Below are positions 51,648-63,100 of a stretch of 64,000 nucleotides of DNA, in pieces; within the stretch, counting starts at the first letter, position 1; the number at the start of each line of letters is the position of its first letter. The position numbers and the translations under genes are program-made. This DNA is from Opeltia flavorubescens (Eukaryota; Ascomycota; Lecanoromycetes; Teloschistales; Teloschistaceae). The notes under the pieces are model-generated. The model worked only from the letters and a program-made list of their open reading frames with translations. It was not told where the DNA came from and did not search any database. The stretch lies in NCBI GenBank assembly GCA_000442125.1, contig KE546967.1, positions 1,488,001-1,552,000 of the forward strand, in the 5' to 3' direction.

Positions 51648-54600
51648 ACACGTTTTCCATCCTTCTTCCGCAACTCACGGTAATCTTTTCAAAGCTGGTT
51701 CACCTAGCGGTGACGTAGAAGCTTCCACAATACTGCGACGGGCGCTCTTTGCGCGCGCTTCGCTGCGAGCACAGTCACAGCTCATCAGACCTTTCAAGAT
51801 GGCTCTCAACGCTGCCTCCCATAACTCAGGTGCGTACTATGATTAAGCTATCAACAAGCAATCACACTGACTGAGGTCCCAGCTGGTGTTAAGACAGGCC
51901 CAGTCACGGAGCAGCCACCACAAGCTTCGGCTGACGCTGTCTCTGAATTGTTGGGTGCCGCAAAAGAAGATCCTATGCGTCAGCATCAAGGTGGAAAAGA
52001 TGGAGAGGAAAAGAATTTCGAGCAGAAAGTGAAGAGTGAGAAAGAGCGTATGGATCCTGAACCTACCTAGTTAGCACTCATGTACTGCTAGCCATTCCTG
52101 TCACCGGATTACCTAACCAGCCGTGTAGTGGAGAAGGAACGTAAAAAGGCTGAGAAACAGAAGAAATTTGACGAGAAGAAGGCCAAAGCTAGTAATACTG
52201 CGGCTAGTGTAGCTCCGTCAAAGACCAAAGAGAAGAAGGCTAAGCAGGAAGAAGAGAAAGAGGCGCCTTTGCCAAAATATGTAGAGGAGACGCCTTCTGG
52301 GAAAAAAAAGAGTATGTTAATCAACCACGTACCTCAATTTATAAGCTCAATAGATTTTCAGAACTTAAGCCGCTTGATGATCCCTATGTGAAAGCGTACA
52401 TTCCAAGCGTGGTAGAGTCGGCATGGTATGCTTGGTGGGAGAAAGAGGGTTTCTTCGAGCCCAAGTTTGGGTCTGACAACAAAGTCCAAAAAGAAGGTTA
52501 TTTCGTTATACCGGAGCCACCTCCAAATGTTACGGGAGCACTGCACATGGGCCATGCTCTGCCGAACGCTCTACAGGATACCCTAATACGTTGGAATCGA
52601 ATGCGAGGGCTTACAACCTTGTGGCTTCCGGGCTGTGACCATGCAGGTATATCTACTCAAAGCGTAGTAGAAAATATGCTCTGGAGGCGAAGGAAACAAA
52701 CTAGGCACGATCTGGGTCGAAAGAAGATGGTGGATCTAATCTGGGATTGGAAAGAGGAATATCATCAGAAGATCAACGGTGTGCTCAAACGCATGGGGGG
52801 TTCTTTTGATTGGACCAGAGAGGCTTTCACCATGGATGAAAATCTATCGGCTGCCGTGACTGAAACTTTCGTGCAGCTCCATGAAGAAGGCATTATCTAC
52901 CGGGCAAATCGGCTGGTTAATTGGTGTACCAAGCTTAACACAGCTCTTTCGAACCTTGAGGTAGACAACAAAGATCTCGATGGGCGGACATTGCTTGACG
53001 TTCCTGGCTATGATCGCAAGGTTGAGTTCGGTGTCCTTACCTACTTTCAATACGAGATTGAAGGCAGTACAGAAAGAATCGAGATTGCAACGACGCGACC
53101 AGAAACAATGCTTGGGGACACGGGTATTGCTGTCAATCCAAAAGACGAGCGATATAAGCATCTGATTGGCAAGAACGCGACACATCCTTTTGTCGATAGG
53201 GTATTGCCAATCTTTGCGGACGACTACGTTGATCCAGAATTCGGTACAGGTGCGGTGAAGATGACTCCAGCCCATGATCCGAACGATTTTACAATAGGCC
53301 AAAAGCATAATCTTCGTTTCATCAATATTCTTAATGACAATGGGACAATGAACCAGAATACTGGCGAGTTCGAAGGATTGAAGCGATTTGATGCTCGCTA
53401 CAAAGTTATCGACGCCCTAAAAGCCAAAGGCCTCTACGTGAAATGGGAAAACAATCCGATGAAAGTACCTCTCTGTGGTAAATCGAAAGACGTGATCGAG
53501 CCCCTTATGAAACCGCAGTGGTGGATGAAAATGCAGGACTTGGCGGCAGCAGCAGTCACCGCCGTAAAAAACAAAGAGGTTGTAATCCGTCCAGATACAG
53601 CAGAGAGAGATTTCTTCCGATGGATGGGAAACATCAACGATTGGTGCTTATCGAGACAGCTATGGTGGGGTCATCAGGCTCCTGCGTATTTCGTGGATAT
53701 CAAGGACGAGCCAGGAGACGATAGTGACGGTGAGCGGTGGGTGTCTGGTAGGACGCAAGAAGCTGCGGAAGAAAAGGCCAGAGCAAAATTCCCAAATAAA
53801 GATTTCACATTGAGGAGAGATGAGGATGTGCTAGACACATGGTTCTCATCAGGATTATGGCCTTTCTCGACACTAGGCTGGCCAAACAAGACACACGATA
53901 TGGAGACTCTTTATCCAACGTCCGTACTCGAAACTGGATGGGATATCTTATTCTTCTGGGTAGCAAGAATGATTATGCTAGGAATCAAGATGACTGGGCA
54001 AGTACCATTCCGGGAGGTGTATTGTCATTCGTTAGTACGAGATTCGGAAGGCAGGAAAATGTCCAAATCGCTTGGGAACGTTATTGATCCGTTGGATGTA
54101 ATGGAGGGTATCGAGCTGTCTGCGCTGCACAAAAAGCTTGAGACAGGCAACCTGGACCCCAAAGAGCTAGCGACAGCAACCAAATTCCAGAAAGCTTCCT
54201 TCCCAGACGGTATACCAGAATGTGGCGCTGATGCTCTTCGCTTCTCACTTATCCAATATACAACAGGAGGTCAGTTTCCTCGGTCTTGATTTTCTCACAA
54301 TATGGCTTATTTTTCTCAGGGGGTGATATCAATTTTGACATTAAGGTGATGCATGGCTATCGCCGCTTCTGCAACAAGATTTATCAAGCGACAAAATACG
54401 TCCTCGGCAAATTACCCTCGTCCTACACTCCACCATCAACGTTATCAAAGACCGGCAATGAGTCTCTTGCCGATCGATGGATCCTCCATAAGATGACTAC
54501 TGCATGCGGTGAGATGGATGAAGCATTAACCAATCGCGAATTTTCCGTGGCTACCACAGTCAGCTACCAATATTGGTATGCGCAGCTTTGCGATACATAT

Positions 54601-55344
54601 ATAGAAAATTCGAAATCTCTGATTCAGTCTGGGACTACGCAAGAGCAGGAATCGGCATTGAACACTCTATATACGACACTTGAAGCAGGTCTAAGGCTCA
54701 TCCATCCATTCATGCCCTTTTTAACAGAAGAGCTCTGGCAACGTCTGCCGAGGCGACCTGGCGATACCACCCCGAGTATAACAGTGGCTTCGTATCCTCA
54801 GTTCTCCAAAGAACTTTGCGATCCAGCCGCCGACGAAGCATATGACCTCGTACTCGATGTATCGAAGAGTATTCGCAGCCTGACCGCTGAGTACAATATC
54901 CGCGACAATGCGCAGCTCTATGTTCAACTTCACAACGAAACCGCCCAAGCAACCCTGACTTCCGAACTCCAATCACTACGATCCTTATGCGGGAAAGCCG
55001 TCGCGCCTCCAGATTCCGGTTCAACGATTACAATACTATCTGCTTCCGATGGTCAACCTACAGGTTGCGTAGCACAGTCAGTCCGAGCGGCAGCGACTGT
55101 CTTGATGCACGTGAAAGGGAAGATTGATCTAGAGGCGGAAATCCTCAAAGCGAAAAAGAGGCTGCAAGCAGCTAGCCTTGGTGTGAAAAAGCAGAGCGAT
55201 ATCCTCAAGGGAATGGAGGGAAAGGAAGGCATTAAGGACAGCGTGAAGGCGGAAGAAAAGCGAAAATTGGAGGACGGTGAAGCAGAAGTAGGGATTTTGA
55301 GAGGTGTCGTCGAGAGGTTTGAAGCTTTGAGGTTAGAGGGATAG
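51592..55344 (+). CDS. VAS1: Valyl-tRNA synthetase, probably mitochondrial and cytosolic
   Basis: Five exons: 51592-51829, 51883-52047, 52129-52311, 52362-54269, 54320-55344; introns 53, 81, 50 and 50 nt. Product 1172 aa from ATG 51592, or 1103 aa from the in-frame ATG at 51799; yeast Vas1 is 1104 aa and is known to use two starts. The 69-residue extension is presequence-like ([36 protein letters not shown]). Then a Lys-rich appended region, the class I core with HIGH-type HMGH in [20 protein letters not shown], the editing domain ([15 protein letters not shown]), KMSKS in [20 protein letters not shown], the anticodon-binding domain, and a C-terminal coiled coil. It charges tRNA-Val. The second start has a strong context (AAGATGG). 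Confidence 0.95.
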
Positions 55345-55459
55345 AAGCCATGATAATGGTGGTATTGACGGGAAAACTGTAGTAATCTATGTAGCTGTGA
55401 AATTCGAGGACAAGCTACTCGCACCACATGCCTTTAAGCTAATTTCGCTTAATAGGCAC

Positions 55460-56544
55460 TGCCACTATATAGAATAATCCACTATATAGTATAATTTAGC
55501 TTGTACTACCTCTACCAGGAGAACTATACTACTTTTATACCTATTATCTCCACTACTACTATAGCTAAACTATATATCGCGATTAAATTACGCGTATAAT
55601 AGGCTATTAAAAAGATATCTAATATTTTAACGCTTAATAAAGCTAAATTTACTAAGAAATATAATATTTTTTATTAAATACTATTTAGTCGTTTTAACGG
55701 CTATTTATCGCGTTTAAAAATTAGAAAAAACTATTATTTTTACTTAAAACCAGACTAGGATCTAGTATTATATACCTACCTATATAACCTAGTAAAAATT
55801 AACGCGTATATCAAGCTTTATTATATTTATAGTACCGCTGTTATAATTTTTTATTAAAGCGCCGATCCGGAGAATCTACCGCCTCTACTAGATAAAATAT
55901 AAGTAAAATAATAGTTAAATCGCTAACCAGATATTTTTAAAGTAAAATATAAATTTAAATATATAAAATATACTAATACAAAGAACTTTTATATAATTAT
56001 TAAATAATTTCGTAGATTTAATAGGATAGTAAAAGAGAATAGTATAATACTTAGTAATATATAGAATTTTAATAAAACGGGCTTTTATATAAACGTTACA
56101 GCGAATAACTAGATAGTTATTATAGATCCTAAATATTAGGTTTATAAAAAGAGTCTAAATAATCGAAAATCGCTAATAGATATAAAAGCGATTTCCGCTA
56201 GAGGAGCCTTTGTACTATTTTTTCTTATTACTACTAGCACGTATATTTTAGTATTATAGTTTAATAATAAAATTAACAATAATTATAAAATTATTATAGT
56301 AAAAAATAGCTATAATAATAATTAAATTTTAGTAGAATAATTTAAATATTTTAATTAATATTTAAAAAAGTTCTAATAAAGCGCTAAATACCTATTAATT
56401 ATAAATAGCTATAATTTATATTATATATACGAATTCGTTAAATTTATAAAAAAGAATAATATAATTCTACTAGCTTTTCCTAATTATTTAATCTATCTAC
56501 TCCAGCCGTTGGATATATATATATTCTAGTTATTAAAATACTAG
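55460..56544 (+). mobile_element. pogo/Fot-like DNA transposon fossil (Tc1/mariner superfamily)
   Basis: In one + strand frame, 56065-56514 carries the degraded DDE_1 transposase core: NFNKTGFYINVTANN (family NFDETGF), then KSLNNRKSLIDIKAISARGA, a middle stretch where LLILDGHGSH would stand (now LLIINSYN), and LLQPLDI before the end. The spacing fits pogo/Fot transposases. Many stops interrupt the frame. The first two catalytic Asp positions read as Asn (GAT to AAT), the G-to-A change RIP makes. The left end is near the tandem 17-bp repeat; the right end is interrupted by a solo LTR and a hAT-like element. Confidence 0.7.
55462..55495 (+). repeat. Two tandem 17-bp units at the edge of the transposon tract
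   Basis: CCACTATATAGAATAAT (55462-55478) is followed directly by CCACTATATAGTATAAT (55479-55495), differing at one base. It keeps CA steps, so it is less mutated than what follows. It may be the terminal or subterminal repeat of the pogo/Fot element. Confidence 0.7.
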
Positions 56545-56811
56545 TATTATTATTATTAAATTATAGAAGCAGTTAGTATTTAAACCCCAGGTAAAAATTA
56601 TATAATAGAAATAATATATTAAATTACGTATAATAGGCCTTTTAAAGGGTTTAAATAGAGTTATTTAAATAATTACTATTTAATATAAAATAAATATATT
56701 TTTAAATATATAATAATCCTTTTTATTTTTTATTTAAAAATAAAAATTAGTTTTTTAATATATTTAAATATATATATTATAAATAATTCTTTTATAATAA
56801 TTTACGCTTAA
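56545..56811 (+). mobile_element. Solo LTR fossil, same family as the LTR at 59871
   Basis: A 267-bp block matches 59871-60138 over its whole length in the same direction, with RIP-type differences. It is flanked on both sides by ACTAG (56540-56544 and 56812-56816), the expected 5-bp target duplication, and no internal LTR-element region adjoins it, so it looks like a solo LTR left by recombination. It lies between the pogo/Fot fossil and the hAT-like end. Confidence 0.7.
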
Positions 56812-56816
56812 ACTAG

Positions 56817-59790
56817 TCAGTCGGCCGGGTTTTCTAGATAAAATCTAAACCCGAAATCGACCTGAATTAGGTTAAAAATTTATAAAACCCAACCCGAGTC
56901 GAGTCGGGTTTTAATCGAGTCGGGTTTTTAGTAAATCGGGTTCTAGTCGAATTAGATTTTTAGCGAATCGGTTCTAAATTAGATTAAATTTAATTAACCT
57001 ATTAAAAACTCGCTTAAATTTAATAATATAACCTATAATATAAATTTTATAGTATTAATTTTTTTTATTATAGTTAAAATTATATTAATAACTATAACTA
57101 TTATTTTTATATTATCCTATTATATTATTCTATTATATTACTATTATATTAAAATAGAATTATATTTAATAATAATACTATTTATTTATTATTATAGAAT
57201 TAACTAGATTTTTTCTATAGAAAAAACGATATAAATAAATTTAATAAAAAATTAATACTAAATTCGTTAATTAATAATATTTATTTAAATTAATCTATAA
57301 ATTAGTTTTTAAATTAAAATACTAGTATATTTATTACGTTAATATATTTATTTTAAAAGAAATAAGAGTAAATTTAAATAAAAATAAAAGAAATTTAACT
57401 TTAATACCTAACTTTAATTTTTTAAACTAAAGGCGAATATATTTAATAAAATAGTAGTATTTATAAAGCCTTTAAAATTTAATAATTAACTATTTTTATA
57501 GTAATTTAAATTAAAGATATTTTTAATAAATTAATATATCCCTTATAAATATAAAAGGGAGATAGTTTAAATAAAAATTATTTAAAATTCTAGTTTAAAT
57601 TTAAATAAACTATTTCAGTTTTTAATAATAGATTTATAATTATTTATAAAAATTATTTTAAAAATTTTAATTATTTTATTATTTTTAATTTATCGACTAT
57701 TTTAATTATAAATAAATATTTAATTTCTATTTTTTATTAGAGATATAAACGATTATATTTTTAATTAAATATTAAAATAAATTTTAAATATATAAATATA
57801 CTAGATAATATTTAAAAGTAATATATTATTAATATATTATTCTAAAAGAAAAGTTATATAGATAATAGCGGGGATTTCGATTAAAAGATTTAGAATTATT
57901 AATTATATAAAATTTTTATATAATTTATCCTCCTTTTATAAATTATCGATAATTCTATCTTTTAAAATTTTTTTTAAATATTTTATTTTAATATACGGCT
58001 CGCTAATTAAATAACTTTAATTAATTAAATTAAAAAAAATTATATTAATATTTATAAAAAGATCTATAATAAATTATATAATATAAATTAAATTTCTTTT
58101 ATAATAAATACTTAATCTAGTTTTTAAAGAATTTTATATTTAAAAATATTAATATACTAAATTAATTATTAATATTAGTTTTAAAAATAATTATTTAAAT
58201 TTATATTATTAAATATTAATTATTCTAGTAAAATATAATATAATAAAATATTAACCCTTTTTAATTATTATAATATTAAGCGAAAATTTTTTAGTATTAT
58301 TACTAATAATATAAACTTTAATAATATTTTAAAAATAGAATTAAAAGATAAACTCTTCCGATTTAATTAAAAATAGGAAAAAACCGAGAATTTTTTATTA
58401 TATTTAGCTTATATTATTAATTTTATAGTTTAAAATTTTATTATAACGATCGGATTTTAAATAATAAATAATATTTTTAACTAGAATTTAGAAGATAAAT
58501 ATTTTAGTAATTTTAGTATAAAATTATTAAATATAGTTAAAAAGGTAATATAATAAAATAATATATTAAAAAAAGTTAAATTATTAATAATAGTTTAAAT
58601 TCGCGCGCTTACCGTTTATATAAATATATTTTTTTAATATAAATTATATTTTAAAAAATTTTAATTAAAAAAAAATCTAAATTATAAACTAAAAAATCTA
58701 TTTTAAAATATTTATATCCGGTAGAATTTAATATATTTAATAATCCGTTAAATATATTAATTATATAAAGTTTTTACTATCTATATTAATAAATAAAAGG
58801 ATTCGGATAATAAATTTAATAAAATTTGTTTTAATATTAATAATTAATAATTTCTTTTATTTTTTAATATTATATTTTATTTTTTTTATAATTTTATATT
58901 TATTATTTTACGGATTACTAATATAAATATTTATTTAATATTTTACGTTTTTATTAAAATATATAACTATTTTAAAATAGTTAAAAAAGCTTTTAAAATA
59001 TTATACTATTTTATAAAAGCTATTATAATAGAAATCTATTAAATAATAATCTAAAAATTTAAAAAGTATTATTTATATATAAAAGAAAAAAGCGGATTAA
59101 TATATAATCTAATAAATATTTTAGATTTAATAATAAAATTTAATTTATATTATAATTAGAATATTAAAAAAGTATTTAAATCTAATTAATAGAGTTTTAT
59201 AAATTATTATTAAAAGAAATTTTTAGAGTATTTTAATAAAAATAATAATAATTCTCCAAATATTCTAATATAAAATAATTAACCTATAAAAGTTTAATAG
59301 ATAATATATATAGGTAATATATCTATACTCTATTAATTTTATATAGCTATTTATACTAGTTTTAACTAGTATTTTTCGATTATTTATACGCACTTAAAAA
59401 AATTATATAAAAGCGGAGTAATATTTTAATATAAATATTATTAAATATACGCTAGACTAGTAATTTTAGAAAAATAATACTTTTAATTTTTCTAGGTTAG
59501 TTTAGATAACTTAAAATATTTTTTTTTATTTAATATCCTCTATTAAAATCGAGCGGGTATTTAATTTTATAAAAAAAATCTATTAATAAGATCGGGCTTA
59601 ATTAAATCTATTATATATAAAATAAATTATAATAATTAAATATAATAATTATATTATAGATTTAGAATTAAAAAAAGCGATTAATAAATTATAAAATTTA
59701 TTTTATCGATAAAAAAAAATAGATAAATTATATAAAGATTCTTTTTATAATATTAAACTAGGAGATATTATTATTAAAATACGCTAGTTA
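56817..59790 (+). mobile_element. hAT-family DNA transposon fossil
   Basis: The left end begins CAGTCGGCCGGGTTTT, in the style of hAT termini (CAG start), and is followed to about 56960 by direct and inverted TCGGGTTTT/AAACCCGA repeats like hAT subterminal arrays. Near the other end, 59533-59562 reads ISSIKIERVF in the + strand, the C-terminal dimerisation motif of hAT transposases (usually ..S..IERVFS), followed by a DRA-type block. The frame between is full of stops from RIP. The right terminus is not recognised, so the end given is approximate. Confidence 0.5.
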
Positions 59791-59870
59791 ATAGGCTATA
59801 ATAATTAATTTTTCTATATCCCTTTAAAAGATTTTATAAAAAAATAATATAATATTATTTTTTAAACTTC

Positions 59871-60138
59871 TATTATTATTAAGTTATAGAAGCAGTTAAT
59901 ATTTTAACTCCAGGTGGAAATTATATAATAGAGATAATATATTAAATTACTAGTATAGCGGGCCCTTTAAAAAAACTAAACGGGGTTATTTAGATAATTA
60001 CTATTTAATATAGGATAAATATATTTTTAAATATATAATAATCCTTTTTATTTTTTATTAAAAAATAAAAATTAGTTTTTTAATATATTTAAATATATAC
60101 GCTATAAATAGTTTTTTTATAATAATTTACGCTTTTAA
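59871..60138 (+). repeat. 5' LTR of the Ty3/gypsy fossil
   Basis: About 268 bp, direct repeat of 56545-56811. Begins TATTATT (TG to TA is the expected RIP change of an LTR start). The internal region of the element follows directly. Confidence 0.7.
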
Positions 60139-63100
60139 ATTAGTTTAATTATACTTAATATATTATAATTTTAACTCTTCTTCTTTTTTATATTTAAAAG
60201 CCCGGATTATTATTAAAAATATTTATTAAAAAAGCTCGCGGTTATAATAAAAATAGGAATAATAATAATAATATAATTACTAATTTTTAGAATCCGAATA
60301 TTTAATCGGAAACTATATATATAAATCTAGTAGGCGGATTTTCTAGTATAGCTAGTTTAATAATTTTTTAGGACGAGCGTATTATAGAGCTATCTAATAA
60401 TATTATAGAATTATAGTAGAATAGTAGTATTCTTTTAGCGGAGCCGATACCGGGTTTTAATACTTATTATTATAAAAGTAAAAAGCTAATATATAATATA
60501 ACTCTATTCCTTTTATTATCTAGTTCTAATAATAACTATAATAATAACGATTTTTTAAATATTTTTTTAAACGCGTAAACAGAACGAGAAATTAAAAATT
60601 TAAAATATAAAATAAAAAGGATTATTAAGCGTATTTATTATTTTAAAAAGGCTAAAATAATTTATTAATAAATTTAAATAACGCTCTAAAAACTTTATAT
60701 ACCTATTAGCGTATTTATATTTATTATTTCGTCTATTAATACTAAATCTTTTATTATTATAAAGTTAAAAAATATTAAACTAGCCTTTTTATTAAACTAT
60801 TTATTAAAAAATAACTTTATTAGTTATTAAATATAAATATTATAAGCGGATATAATATTTAAATTATTATAGGATTTATTTCTAATAAATAAAATAAAAA
60901 TCCGGTTTACTATATTATTATTAAAGAATAACCTTCTAATATAATAAATTTAATATATAAAAATAGATAAAATTAATATAAACTAGTTTAATTTTTATAA
61001 ATAGCTATTTAATCTTTTATTAAATAAAAAAAACCGATTTTTAAATTTTTTATTAAAATACTATACATTAATATAAAGTATAATAATACTATAAAAGTTT
61101 TATAACTAGATAAAAACGTTTAAAAATTAATTACTAGAATTATTAAAAAAATAATATATAATAAATTTTATTATAAAACTTAAATATAATATTTAAACGC
61201 TAGTATACTAATTTAAATATATATTTAAAAATAAAATAAAAGATAAATAGATAGTTTTAATAATTTATATAAAAGGTATTACGAAAAGTATTAATACGAA
61301 TATTTTTTATAAAAAGTCTTTTTCTTTAAATTAAAATAGCTAGGATAATTAAATCTCGAAAAAGTTTTATAATAATTATATAGGGGATAAATAGAAATAT
61401 AATAATTACAGGTTCTATAATAGACCTTCTACAAAATTAAAAAATAATAAAAATATTAGTTTAAAGGATTTAAACTAAATAAAATATTATAATTACTATA
61501 AAAAAAGTTATTATTTTACTATTTACCTCTATATAAAAAAGTTAATAAAAAAAATATCTATTAAAAGTATTAAATCTAGCGCTAATAAAAATTCTAATAT
61601 ACTTTTAAAAAATAACTAAATTTAAATAAAATTTTAATATTTAAATATCGTTTAATTAAAATAATAAAAGGAATTAAAATAGTATTCTAATTTTATATAA
61701 GCGATTAGATTAAAAGGGCTTCTATATTATTAAATACAGGGTTAAATATTAACTATATCTTATAAGCTAAAGTAGTAGAATAGAGCCTTATTTTAATAAA
61801 TACTAGTTATTCTATATTAAATTAGCTCCGAAATTAATAGTATTACTATTATAGAATCTATAATTTTAAATAGATTTATATTAATAGTTAAAATATAAAA
61901 TAAACGATTTCTATTACTTCTTTTTATACTATTAATTTAAATAAATATAATATAATTTTAAATACTTTAAAAATTTATAAAGCTAGCCTATTTATTAATA
62001 TATAGGCTATAGAGTAATATTTTTCTATTAAAATTAATCGAATATAAATAAACTATTTATAAGTTTTTAAATAATCCTTTAAAGTATATTTTATTATATA
62101 TACTTTAATAGTATCGGTAGTAAAGGATCTAATTAATATTAATAGTATAGAAATTTTATATTAAATTAAAGTTTTTAAGTTTATATTTTTTATAGTAGAA
62201 TTAAATAAATTATTTTAATTAAAATTTAATAATTATACTATTAATCTAATAAAAGATAAAAAGCTATTATATAAACTAATATATAACCTATTAAATAACG
62301 AGTTAAAGAAATTATATCGATATTTTAAAAAAGCCTTTAAAAAAGGCTAGATCTAATATTTAATCTCGCCTATAAGAGCTCCTATCCTATTTATATTAAA
62401 AAAGAATAATAGATTATATTTATATATAAATTATTATAGTTTAAATACAGTAATAATTAAAAATCGGTATTTACTTTTTTTAATTACTAAAATTTTAGAC
62501 CGCTTATATAGCGTAAAAAGATTTATAAAAATAGATATATATAATATCTATTACTAAATTAGAATTAAATAAGAAAATAAATAAAAAATAATATTTTATA
62601 CTAGATACGAGTATTTTAAATATTTTATTATATTTTTTAATTTAACAAATACTTTTATAACCTTTTAAATATATATTAATAAAGCGTTAGTAGGAATAAT
62701 TAATATTTTTTATATAATATATTTAAATAATATCCTAATATATTTAGATTTTAAAAAAAAATACTAGAAATATATTTATATAATCTTACACTAGTTCTAT
62801 AAATATTAATTATTTCTAAATCTAAAAAAATATATATTTAATATTAAATAACTAGAATTTCTAGAATATATTATATTATTTAAAAGAGTAGAAATAGATT
62901 TTAAAAAAATAAATATAATTTAGAATTAATTTATTCTAAAATTATATAAAGATATTTAAATATTTTTAAATTTAATAAATTTCTATTAATAATTTATTAA
63001 ATATTATTCAAAGATTATAGCGTTTATAACTAATTTATTAATCGGTATAAAAAATAATAAAAAATTAGAGCTATTAAAATAGAATAATACCGTTTATAAA

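Noticed and set aside
56545-60138. One LTR element bounded by the two LTR copies
   Set aside because: The 3-kb interval carries hAT-like features and no gag-pol remains, whereas gag-pol remains follow the second LTR; the first copy has its own ACTAG duplication.
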